Positions 1 through 7,175 of a DNA stretch of 9,538 nucleotides are shown piece after piece. The DNA is from Candidatus Rifleibacteriota bacterium (GTDB lineage: Bacteria; Riflebacteria; Ozemobacteria; Ozemobacterales; Ozemobacteraceae), in contig JAKJFO010000095.1 of assembly GCA_022704885.1 (NCBI GenBank), positions 5,754 to 15,291 of the forward strand. The letters are read 5' to 3'. Both the position numbers and the translations under genes were made by a program. Every line of letters starts with the position of its first letter. Position 1 is the stretch's first letter. Under the pieces are notes generated by a model. The model was not told the origin of the DNA, searched no databases, and was given only the letters and a program-made list of their open reading frames with translations.

Positions 1-1125
1 TTTGTTACCAGTGTAGGTGCGGTTGTATTCTGTATAGAGGTTGAAGTTGTCGTAGTCGAGATCGTCGACATTGCGGTAACGGCGCCAGTTGCCTTTGACT
101 TCGGCAAACACTGTACCAAAACCCTTAAACCAGGTTTCCTGATCGCCGACATTGAACTGATGGAAATCAGAGCGTGCATACTGCGGGTATACACGGGTCT
201 GATAACCGATATTGGCCAGTCTTTCGCGTTTGGTCCAGCGTTCGTTGTAGAAAGCTTCGATCAGATTGTTGCGATAGTCCTTGATGCCATTTTCGGGATA
301 CCAGGCATGCTGCAGAGAGTTTTTCAGGGTCCAGACATGATCCTGATCGACCTTGTGCATGTAAGACAGAGTGAAATAGTTTTCGTGAACCGGTTCGTTG
401 CGCTCTCGCTTGAGGAAACGGTTTTCAGCGAACAGCTGGCGGTTTTCGTCAAACTTGAAGGTCAACGCAAGACGGCCCTGTCTGAGATTGTTCGGCAGAG
501 CGGTTTCGGTATTAACATTGGGAACCGCGTTGGTCTGAGTGCGATAAACTTCGTTGCGGTTTCTGAAGTCAAGCTTGAGAACACCGCTGATATCGACACG
601 CTTGTCTTCTTCTGCAGCGGCTGGTGCAGCTGTTGCCGGCACTGCTGTGTCAGGAGTTCCGGGTTCGGCAGTTGCGCTGGCGGGTTCTTCGACTACAGGT
701 GCTTCCTCTTTCGGAGCTGGCTGTTTCTGGCCACGATAGAGGAACTTCTGCTGGTAAGTGTCACGCACGCTGCGATAGAGATCGTCAATACGCGAAAAGC
801 CGTCGAAAAGCTGGGGTCGATCGGCCGGGTAATCCGAGGACACGCTGGTGAAAAGATCTTCCATCAGGTCGTAACGGCGCTGTACGCGATCAAGGGTCTC
901 TTCGGCTTCGTCTTTGATCTCTACTCCGCGACTGCTGTCGGCTTCGATACCAAGATTTTCCATGCGGCGGTCGAGTTCTTCAAGACGACGTAATGAATTG
1001 GCAAAATCAGGTTCATAGCGGCGGAATGCATCGAGAGCACGTTCACTGGCTGCTGAGAGAGCGAACAAAGGGCTGCCCAGCACTGTTATCAGAAGCACAA
1101 TTATTGCAACAGTATATTTTTTCAT
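1..1125 (-). CDS. Exported helical-linker-beta-barrel protein, probable outer-membrane protein (partial, C-terminus beyond left edge)
   Basis: The minus-strand frame is open from ATG at 1125 to the window edge: 375 codons without a stop, C-terminus missing. The start has a strong ribosome-binding site, GGAGGT, 7 nt upstream. Visible parts: a signal peptide (residues 1 to about 25, MKKYTVAIIVLLITV then a probable cut near FALSA); a charged helical segment (about 26-130, heptad-like Leu/Arg/Glu pattern); a Pro/Ala/Glu linker (about 133-173); then from about 177 repeated amphipathic beta strands rich in aromatics with short charged turns, for example GRLALTFKFDENRQLFAENR and YFTLSYMHKVD. This looks like the first strands of an outer-membrane barrel. 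The gene follows the FecR-like gene by 21 bp with no terminator between them, so they are probably co-transcribed. The family is not recognised. A porin-like or structural role is inferred from strand pattern alone. The opposite strand carries a 277-codon open frame that is a shadow. Confidence 0.85.
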   Translation of the reverse strand, partial: MKKYTVAIIVLLITVLGSPLFALSAASERALDAFRRYEPDFANSLRRLEELDRRMENLGIEADSSRGVEIKDEAEETLDRVQRRYDLMEDLFTSVSSDYPADRPQLFDGFSRIDDLYRSVRDTYQQKFLYRGQKQPAPKEEAPVVEEPASATAEPGTPDTAVPATAAPAAAEEDKRVDISGVLKLDFRNRNEVYRTQTNAVPNVNTETALPNNLRQGRLALTFKFDENRQLFAENRFLKRERNEPVHENYFTLSYMHKVDQDHVWTLKNSLQHAWYPENGIKDYRNNLIEAFYNERWTKRERLANIGYQTRVYPQYARSDFHQFNVGDQETWFKGFGTVFAEVKGNWRRYRNVDDLDYDNFNLYTEYNRTYTGNK

Positions 1126-1146
1126 TTTTATTACCTCCGGGTAGCC

Positions 1147-2850
1147 TTATTGGTTGAGCATGTGATTCAGGTCGTCTTCGAGTTCCTGAATATGCCGCTG
1201 CATCTCTTCGGCAACGACGCCGAGCTGCTGGAAACGGTCGCTGATGTTCATCCACAGGGCATCCATTTCTTCCTGCTCCCCGGTTCTAACTGCAGAACCG
1301 GCAGTTGAGCGCATGGTCGAGTCATATTTGCGCTGTGCTTTCTGATAAAGCCTCTTGGCATTGACAAAATTGCTCATGATGGCAATAGATGCCTTCAGAC
1401 GAGCTTCCTGTTCAGCTATAGTCTGACCTGAGATGGCAGCCGGCATGGGGCTGGCAGAGATGCTGTTGTAGTCGCGAATTCCCTGTTCAAGGGTCACAAC
1501 CGCTTCTGAGATTTCAAATTCGATCTGCTGCATTTCGGTTATGGTTGAGGTATCGATTTCTACGACATTAAGAGATTTAAGCATCGTTGCCGCCGAGGTC
1601 TGCTGATCTGCAACCGATTTCAGAAGAGCCTGCGCCTCAAGATTTTTCGGCTCTTCAAGCAGTATGATCGTTACCCGCTGCGACAGATCTGACAGGCTGA
1701 ACTGTGCCTGATTGCAGATGTCGGAAAGTTCTTTGAAAACATCCTGAGTCTGGCCAGTCGGGTTGGCGGAAAGCGTTGTGCGAACAGCATCGAGTTCGCC
1801 GACGATCTGCGCCAGCTCAGTGCGGATCATTTCGAGCTCCGGCTGGAATCTGTCGCTGACTGCAGAAGTTCGGAATTGATAGCGCATCATGCGTACGGCT
1901 TCCAGCTGGTAGGTCTGCTGACTGGTAAGCGCTGCGGAGATTTCTCTGACGAGAGAACCGAGTTGTGCCCGCTGCTCATCTGTGATGCCTTCTGTTGCCA
2001 TCGCGACATCGACACGGCGCCGCGAGGTGTTGAGAATCAGAACATTTTCGAGAATTACGCCAACGAAGCGTTCTGCTGAAGTTCTCAATGCAACAGCATC
2101 TGCCAGCTCAACGTTTTCCATGGCAATCAGAGCCTGAAAAGTCTCGTTCAATCTGCCAAATTCAGCTGCAGACGACTCATTTATGTTTCTGAGGATCTCC
2201 GGTAGGTCGTCAATATCGAGTGACTCGCCGAGTCTGGAAAGGTCTTCTTCCCAATTTTGCTGTTCTGCTTCGATGTCGATTTTCTGTTTTTCGGGCTTGG
2301 TTTCTGGTTTGATGACGATTTCTTCGCCTTCTTCGACGTCGAATTCTTCATTGGTTTCTTTAACACGTACGCGAGCCTGGCCGCGCAGAACCTTTACGCG
2401 ATCTTCCTGAGCCTGCGGATCGCTGGAGCAGGTGATGTTGGTGCCTTTGATACCGGCGACGGCCTGGCTCATCTCGACTTCCATCGAGCCGTCAGCAACC
2501 ATCTTCTTGAGGTTGACCCAGACATTGCCGGCCACGAGACCAATCTTGCTCTCGCGCTCGTTGGCGATATCGAGAACGATGGTCGTGTCTTCCTTCATAA
2601 CGAAAGTCGACATGTCGGAAAAACTGAGAATGGCCCCTGATCTGGTCAAAGTTTTGATGCGATCATTGTGGTGGAGCGGAGTAGAAAGCTCGGCAAAAAT
2701 GTAGGCATCATCGTCTTCATCGTTTGGGCGCACGTTAACTTCGCCGTGCAGATCGCCAAACCTGACGATAGAACTTCCGTTCTGCGCAAAACCGGGTGAG
2801 AGAGAAAACACAAAGGTCATCAGCAGCAACAACAGACCAATCCGTTTCAT
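1147..2850 (-). CDS. Secreted FecR-domain protein with long helical C-terminus (paralogue B)
   Basis: 567 aa. Residues 1-22 form a signal peptide (MKRIGLLLLLMTFVFS, probable cut after PGFA), so the protein is predicted to be periplasmic or surface-exposed. Residues about 26-180 match the FecR fold: a short beta segment FGDLHGEVNV, a 'DRIKT..RSGAILSFSD' segment, 'VAGNVWVNLKK' and 'KGTNITCS'. Residues about 190-567 are mostly helical and coiled-coil-like. There are only two cysteines, C141 and C379. No transmembrane helix follows the signal peptide, unlike classical FecR anti-sigma regulators, so no sigma-factor role is implied. The frame extends upstream to an ATG at 2961, but the start at 2850 is preferred because the signal peptide begins there, GAGGAG lies 10 nt upstream, and its paralogue has the same arrangement. 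The barrel-like gene follows 21 bp downstream. The exact function is unknown. Confidence 0.88.
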   Translation of the reverse strand: MKRIGLLLLLMTFVFSLSPGFAQNGSSIVRFGDLHGEVNVRPNDEDDDAYIFAELSTPLHHNDRIKTLTRSGAILSFSDMSTFVMKEDTTIVLDIANERESKIGLVAGNVWVNLKKMVADGSMEVEMSQAVAGIKGTNITCSSDPQAQEDRVKVLRGQARVRVKETNEEFDVEEGEEIVIKPETKPEKQKIDIEAEQQNWEEDLSRLGESLDIDDLPEILRNINESSAAEFGRLNETFQALIAMENVELADAVALRTSAERFVGVILENVLILNTSRRRVDVAMATEGITDEQRAQLGSLVREISAALTSQQTYQLEAVRMMRYQFRTSAVSDRFQPELEMIRTELAQIVGELDAVRTTLSANPTGQTQDVFKELSDICNQAQFSLSDLSQRVTIILLEEPKNLEAQALLKSVADQQTSAATMLKSLNVVEIDTSTITEMQQIEFEISEAVVTLEQGIRDYNSISASPMPAAISGQTIAEQEARLKASIAIMSNFVNAKRLYQKAQRKYDSTMRSTAGSAVRTGEQEEMDALWMNISDRFQQLGVVAEEMQRHIQELEDDLNHMLNQ

Positions 2851-2910
2851 AAATGAAAAACTCCTCAAAAAGACATCTGTCAGTATATAAGAGTGCGGCT
2901 TAAACAGTCC

Positions 2911-2940
2911 TTGATACCACGCCGTCTCTGACAGGGTCAA
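2911..2940 (-). promoter_or_regulatory. Candidate sigma-70-type promoter of FecR paralogue B
   Basis: On the minus strand TTGACC (2940-2935) is followed by an 18-bp spacer and TATCAA (2916-2911), about 60 nt before the start codon and downstream of the terminator that ends the previous gene. A similar arrangement (TTGACC, 18 bp, TAGCAA) lies at a matching place before paralogue A, which supports the call. An alternative -10, TATACT at 2887-2882, has no good -35. Prediction by eye only. Confidence 0.35.
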
Positions 2941-2980
2941 GAAAAATGTAGCGGTCGCCATCGGCGAGGGCAGATCGTAT

Positions 2981-3011
2981 AAAAAAAATTGCCCTGGCGA
3001 ATCAGGGCAGA
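2981..3011 (-). terminator. Rho-independent terminator after FecR paralogue A
   Basis: Read on the minus strand, a perfect 7-bp stem TGCCCTG/CAGGGCA (3009-3003 with 2996-2990) encloses a 6-nt loop and is followed within two bases by eight T residues (2988-2981). It starts about 27 nt after the stop codon of paralogue A. On the plus strand the same hairpin is followed by five T residues, but no plus-strand gene reads into it. It separates transcription of the two paralogues. Confidence 0.85.
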
Positions 3012-3036
3012 TTTTTAACGATATTGAACGGGTAAA

Positions 3037-4704
3037 TTACTTTAAATATGTGCTCAGCTGGCTTTCGAGATCTCTGATGTTGATTTCAAGTTCTTCAGCT
3101 ACGGCTCCGAGTTGTTGGAAGTTTTCAGCAATACGGCGGTAAGAGCTTTCAAGCTCTTCCATTTCGGCAGTACGGTATTTTGAAGACGCTGCGGCCCTTG
3201 CTGTCGTCTCATAAAGACGTTGAGCATTCGTATACTGACGCCTTATCTTGGCAAAATTACTCATGATTTTTGCCGATGAAACGAAGCGGGTTTCTTTTTC
3301 TGCGACAGATGTGCCGGCAATGCTGTTATATGCGGTAATCTCACTCTGCAACAGGGTCAACTGATCAGAAAGCACATCGTCGATCTGAGACATTTCGGTA
3401 ATCGTAGCGGCATCTATCTCTACGACCGCCAGATCCCGTATCATCGAGGATACTGCCGCCTGCTGGCTGCTGATACTCTTCAGCAGCGCCTGAAGTTCAA
3501 CATTGGTTGGATTTTCTGACAAACGCTGTGACACGCGCGCACTCAATTCACCGAGGCTGACCAGAGATTGAGAACATATCTGAACGGCTTCCATAAACCA
3601 GTCCTGCCCCTGTCCGCTCGGGTTGGCTGAAAGCACGGCGCGAATGCTGTCGACATCCGAAACAGTCTGAGCGATCTCTGTTCTAAGTATTTCGAGCTCG
3701 GCCTGAATCTCTTCGCTGCCGATAGCCGAAAGCTTGAACTCATAGCGCATTATCTTGACAACCTGGCTCTGATATGACTGCATGCGGGCGAGAACCGAAG
3801 CGATTTCTTTCATCGTTGAAACAAGACGAACCCGGTCGGCAGCCTGCAGATCAGGTGTCTGCATGTCAGCATCTATTTTCCTTCTTATAGAGTTAAGAAT
3901 AAGATTATCTTCGAGAAGAACTCCGATAAAGCGCTCGGCATCTTTTTTCAGTTCCATTGCCTCTGCCTCATCTACAGAAGCCTGGGCAATCAGGCGTGTG
4001 AAGGATTCGTTGATGCGGGTAAACTCTGAAGCCTCAGCATCCATAATGCCCTTGAGGACATCAGGAACTTCGTTCATTTGAATAGATTCACCCATGCGCG
4101 AGGTTTGTTCTTCCCATTTTTTCTGTTCGGCTGTTACATCGATCTCAACCTTTTGTGTCTTGCCACCTGCTTTTACGACAAGCTCTTCGCCTTCTGCAAC
4201 AGTGATTTTTTCTCTGGTTTCCCTGATGAGAACCTCTGCGATACCGCGCAAAACCTGGATGCGGTCTTCATCGCGACTGGTAGAACAGGTGATATTGGTG
4301 CCTTTAAGACCGGCGACAGCCTGACTCATTTCGATTTCGAGCGAACCGTCGGTGGCCATCTTCTTAAGGTTGACCCAGACGTTACCTGCAATCAGGCCGA
4401 TCTTGCTCTTCTTTTCGTTGGCGATATCAAGAACGATGGTGGTGTCTTCTTTCATAACGAAAGTCGACATGTCAGAAAAGCTGAGAATAGCCCCTGATCG
4501 AGTCAGAGTCTTGATACGGTCATCGTGATGCAGTGGCGTCGACAGCTCAGCAAAAATGTAGGCATCATCGTCTTCGGAATTTGGCCTGACGTTGACTTCA
4601 CCGTGCAGGTCGCCAAATTTGACTATCGAAGTTCCATTGTCGGCAAACACCGGCGAGAAAGAAAGCAAAAACGCGACCAGCAGCAATAAAGCAATGCGTT
4701 TCAT
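3037..4704 (-). CDS. Secreted FecR-domain protein with long helical C-terminus (paralogue A)
   Basis: 555 aa. Signal peptide at residues 1-21 (MKRIALLLLVAFLLSFS, probable cut after PVFA); FecR domain at about 25-178; mostly helical, coiled-coil-like region from about 185 to the end. Over the core of the FecR domain I count 105 of 117 residues identical to the downstream paralogue. The helical part is also alignable end to end but clearly less conserved. Two cysteines only, C140 and C377, at the positions equivalent to those of the paralogue. The in-frame ATG at 4722 cannot be the main start because it overlaps the ribosome-binding site. GAGGAG sits 10 nt before the ATG at 4704, the same spacing as in the paralogue. 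A Rho-independent terminator follows the gene. It is inferred to be a periplasmic or envelope protein that arose by tandem duplication. Function unknown. Confidence 0.88.
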   Translation of the reverse strand: MKRIALLLLVAFLLSFSPVFADNGTSIVKFGDLHGEVNVRPNSEDDDAYIFAELSTPLHHDDRIKTLTRSGAILSFSDMSTFVMKEDTTIVLDIANEKKSKIGLIAGNVWVNLKKMATDGSLEIEMSQAVAGLKGTNITCSTSRDEDRIQVLRGIAEVLIRETREKITVAEGEELVVKAGGKTQKVEIDVTAEQKKWEEQTSRMGESIQMNEVPDVLKGIMDAEASEFTRINESFTRLIAQASVDEAEAMELKKDAERFIGVLLEDNLILNSIRRKIDADMQTPDLQAADRVRLVSTMKEIASVLARMQSYQSQVVKIMRYEFKLSAIGSEEIQAELEILRTEIAQTVSDVDSIRAVLSANPSGQGQDWFMEAVQICSQSLVSLGELSARVSQRLSENPTNVELQALLKSISSQQAAVSSMIRDLAVVEIDAATITEMSQIDDVLSDQLTLLQSEITAYNSIAGTSVAEKETRFVSSAKIMSNFAKIRRQYTNAQRLYETTARAAASSKYRTAEMEELESSYRRIAENFQQLGAVAEELEINIRDLESQLSTYLK

Positions 4705-4760
4705 CAGCGCGGAGCTCCTCATAAAAACTGTCTACAGCTAATTCATGTCTTTAACTATAA

Positions 4761-4790
4761 TTGCTAACACGACACCGCTCCCAAGGTCAA
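4761..4790 (-). promoter_or_regulatory. Candidate sigma-70-type promoter of FecR paralogue A
   Basis: On the minus strand TTGACC (4790-4785) is preceded by a run of seven A residues (possible UP element) and followed by an 18-bp spacer and TAGCAA (4766-4761), or TTAGCA with 17 bp. It lies in the 125-bp gap after the peptidase gene. The layout resembles that before paralogue B: about 21 of 30 positions match across box-spacer-box. The -10 is weak and the call is by eye. Confidence 0.35.
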
Positions 4791-4829
4791 TTTTTTTGCA
4801 GCTTTTAACGGAAGCGCCTGGAGCGGTGG

Positions 4830-6788
4830 TTACTTGATAGTTCGGCTGATCGAGGCGCTGTTACCCGCGTTGTCGCGAACATGCAGGCCGACCTTGAGAT
4901 TGCTGCCGACTGGCCTGACCACGTAGATCTCTGCCTTATCGGGATCAGAATAGACCTCAGCCTTTTTACCGGCAACCGTAGCGCTCGCGCTGAGATAATC
5001 GACGCCCTCACCCAGATCGGAAACCTTGAAGACGTAAACCGGGCCAAGATGATAATCTTTATCCTTGCGCGAATAGCTCAATACAGGAGCGATCAGGTCT
5101 TCCAGAATTACAAAGCTGCCGCCAGAGCGGGTCGTAAAAGTCAGAGAGCCATGTTCCAGCTTTTCTCCATTGTGAGAATATGTGCCACCGGCAGAAACAC
5201 TGTAAATACCCAGCTTTTGGAAATCGCCTGAATAGTTTTCCGGCCGGATACTGACCTTAGCTTCAGCATCGAAAACTTTTTCTGCCGGCGCCAGCGTCCA
5301 GACGGCACTGTATGGTTTGAGAAATCCCCGTTTAGAACTGCCTCCTGAAGCGGGCTTTTCGATCGTTCGCTCAAAAGAGCAGAAAGTCGGAAAATGCAGA
5401 GAGTTGCTGGCAAACACCGTCTGAATTCCAGGCGCCGGCGACAGAGTCGCGCCTTCGGGGCCGACCAGAATGGTTTCTGGCAGAATCTGCCGATCGCCCA
5501 ACCAGGCGCCATGCTGCCAACGCTTTTCTTTGGGGAAAGCGATCTCAACTCGGGTATCGCCAAGCAACACCCTGAGCTTTTCAGTTTCACCGCGGCTGTC
5601 ACGACAGACAACCGCTCCGGCTTCTTTCCTGGATTTTGGGCCCTTGTTCCTGACGCCGATTACCACCAGCGTATGATCGGTCTGCTCAAAACTGTCGAAA
5701 CGGAAACTCGAAAGTTCAGAGGCTTCGATCTCACTGCTGAAATCAACCGGATGGTTGACAATGCTGCCAGCAGCTGAAATTCGATTGCCACCAAAATCTT
5801 CGGCGTTTATAGCGAATTCAGCACAATTTCCGGCAGACGCGGCCGGATCGAAAAGTCCGCTCCAGGCTGGATGGCCTGCAGAAAAATACAGGGTATCGAA
5901 AGGCCATTTGAAAAGGGTATAAACATAACCGGTTCCCTTCTGGTTTGACTTGAAATAATCGTAGACCCAGGTTGCCTGACGGCTCTGGTCGTAAGTATAG
6001 CGGTGGAAAACGCGCTCCAGCTGCCTGCTGCCATTCACCTCAAGAGTCACATTTTCGACCCCGTAGCGGTTGCCGTCACCGTTGGTATCAGAAATACCAG
6101 CCTGCAGCCCGATTTTTCCGAAAACGGCCGGAACCGGATTCAGTTTATAAAGCACCGCTGTTTTTTTTGAGAGATTATAACGTTTTGGCAGAAAACTGCC
6201 ATCAATGACGCAGGCATAAGACATTGGCTCAACATAAAAGTGGTGAAAAATCGGAATGATGTTATCAGTCGGCCGGTAGCCGAACATTGCCGGAGCCATT
6301 GGCTCATCAGAAAAGTTGCGCATTTCAAAGTGCAGGTGCGACGGGCCACTGCCGGATTCGCCAGATAGCGCCACCACCTGCCCCTTTTTTACCGGAAAGC
6401 GATCAGGAGTGAAGAAATCATTGATACCATGCCGACTGCCCATTTTTGCCAGTTTGGCGTCGATATATTCCTTGAGCGGCCCCTGGAAGTCTTGAAGATG
6501 ACCATAGACAACCCTGGCGTTCAAGCCCGGATGGTCGATGTATAGTGCATAACCGTAACCACGGTGCTGAACACCGACACGTGAAACAAAACCATCGGCG
6601 ATCGCCACCACCGGCAAGCCGTTGCGGCGTTGCGTGCGCAGATCGATGCCGGCGTGCAGTCGCATGCCACGAAATTCTGCAAAACTGGAACTTTGTGATA
6701 CCTCTATCTTGAGAGGCCAGACTACTTTATCAGCAGCTGACGCGGTGCAGACAATCAGAATGAACAACACACAGTAGAGATATCTCAA
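4830..6788 (-). CDS. Exported M23/LytM-family metallopeptidase (peptidoglycan endopeptidase) with long beta-rich C-terminus
   Basis: 652 aa from a TTG start at 6788. Signal peptide MRYLYCVLFILIVCTASA (cut near ASA-AD); an LIVC stretch is only a poor lipobox. The LytM domain spans about residues 25-170 and carries the full set of family residues: H45 and D49 (HAGID), H97 (YGHL), and H151 and H153 (HLHFE). H45, D49 and H153 should bind zinc, with H97 and H151 catalytic, so an active enzyme cutting peptide crosslinks of peptidoglycan in the periplasm is expected. About 480 further residues are beta-rich and not recognised. The last 85 or so (from APVLSYSRKD to RDNAGNSAS) look Ig-like. The TTG start is chosen because AAGGAG lies 6 nt upstream and the signal peptide begins exactly there. 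The frame continues to an ATG at 6914, but that extension is not signal-like. The gene is divergent from fliK, and a role in flagellar or envelope remodelling is only a guess. Confidence 0.9.
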   Translation of the reverse strand: MRYLYCVLFILIVCTASAADKVVWPLKIEVSQSSSFAEFRGMRLHAGIDLRTQRRNGLPVVAIADGFVSRVGVQHRGYGYALYIDHPGLNARVVYGHLQDFQGPLKEYIDAKLAKMGSRHGINDFFTPDRFPVKKGQVVALSGESGSGPSHLHFEMRNFSDEPMAPAMFGYRPTDNIIPIFHHFYVEPMSYACVIDGSFLPKRYNLSKKTAVLYKLNPVPAVFGKIGLQAGISDTNGDGNRYGVENVTLEVNGSRQLERVFHRYTYDQSRQATWVYDYFKSNQKGTGYVYTLFKWPFDTLYFSAGHPAWSGLFDPAASAGNCAEFAINAEDFGGNRISAAGSIVNHPVDFSSEIEASELSSFRFDSFEQTDHTLVVIGVRNKGPKSRKEAGAVVCRDSRGETEKLRVLLGDTRVEIAFPKEKRWQHGAWLGDRQILPETILVGPEGATLSPAPGIQTVFASNSLHFPTFCSFERTIEKPASGGSSKRGFLKPYSAVWTLAPAEKVFDAEAKVSIRPENYSGDFQKLGIYSVSAGGTYSHNGEKLEHGSLTFTTRSGGSFVILEDLIAPVLSYSRKDKDYHLGPVYVFKVSDLGEGVDYLSASATVAGKKAEVYSDPDKAEIYVVRPVGSNLKVGLHVRDNAGNSASISRTIK

Positions 6789-6794
6789 AGCAGA

Positions 6795-6800
6795 CTCCTT
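6795..6800 (-). promoter_or_regulatory. Ribosome-binding site fixing a TTG start for the M23 peptidase
   Basis: AAGGAG on the minus strand, 6 nt before TTG at 6788. No in-frame ATG lies nearby, and the signal peptide begins at this TTG. This decides the start over the distant ATG at 6914. Confidence 0.75.
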
Positions 6801-6846
6801 GGCATAAGGCTTAGAAGCAGAAACAACTTTAAAGAACTGAGTGAAC

Positions 6847-6875
6847 AGGATACCCCCATGACCCACAAAATGCAA
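6847..6875 (-). promoter_or_regulatory. Weak candidate promoter for the M23 peptidase
   Basis: On the minus strand TTGCAT (6875-6870), a 17-bp spacer and TATCCT (6852-6847) end 58 nt before the TTG start. The match to consensus is poor (3/6 and 4/6). It is listed because it is the best-spaced pair I saw between the divergent genes on this strand. Confidence 0.2.
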
Positions 6876-7080
6876 CGCACCTGGATTACCCGCAGCAATT
6901 CTCGGTCCAACCATCAGTCATTTTAAATGAGACTGTTCTTCGACTCCCCTCTGGCCTGCATACCTCTAGAGGAGCGGGGTTAGCGAAGAAGAAAGGTCGC
7001 ACTGAGACGCGGAGAAACAGGAAAAGAAACAGTGGCAAGGATAAGCAGAAGAAGGGTTCAGAGAGAAAAAATGAGAAACT

Positions 7081-7111
7081 CGATAGCGATACCGAGACCC
7101 GATAGCGATAC
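7081..7111. repeat. Direct repeat of a 12-bp motif, CGATAGCGATAC, two copies
   Basis: The motif occurs at 7081-7092 and again at 7100-7111, with a start-to-start distance of 19 bp. The match extends to 14 of 15 positions if the next three bases are included. It lies inside the intergenic inverted-repeat element. Confidence 0.8.
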
Positions 7112-7150
7112 GGATGAAGAAAAAACGTGCAATAGTGGTCGTGCGCATAA

Positions 7151-7175
7151 TCTTAAGCGAAAGCTCGCAATAAGA
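7151..7175. repeat. Small hairpin within the intergenic element
   Basis: TCTTA pairs with TAAGA and GCGA pairs with TCGC around an AAGC loop, with a one/two-base internal bulge. There is no T-run beside it, so it does not look like a terminator. Confidence 0.45.

Noticed and set aside
160..993. 277-codon plus-strand open frame
   Set aside because: Antisense to the well-supported barrel-like gene; no ribosome-binding site or recognisable family, Cys/Phe-rich shadow composition.
2851..2961. N-terminal extension of FecR paralogue B to the ATG at 2961
   Set aside because: It would precede the signal peptide and contain the candidate promoter; the paralogue shows the start at the MKRI codon with an equally spaced ribosome-binding site.
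1147..4704. Classical FecR anti-sigma regulator with an iron-uptake circuit
   Set aside because: No N-terminal cytoplasmic anti-sigma domain, no transmembrane helix after the signal peptide, no sigma factor nearby; the adjacent barrel protein shows no plug or TonB box in the visible part.
4705..4829. Terminator after the M23 peptidase gene
   Set aside because: No convincing stem before a T-run on the minus strand; the long homopolymer is A-rich in the sense direction. Read-through into paralogue A cannot be excluded.
6789..6914. N-terminal extension of the M23 peptidase to the ATG at 6914
   Set aside because: It would bury the signal peptide 42 residues in; the TTG with AAGGAG 6 nt upstream is a better start.
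7081..7111. CRISPR array
   Set aside because: Only two 12-bp copies with a 7-bp gap; far too short for repeats and spacers, and no cas genes in the window.
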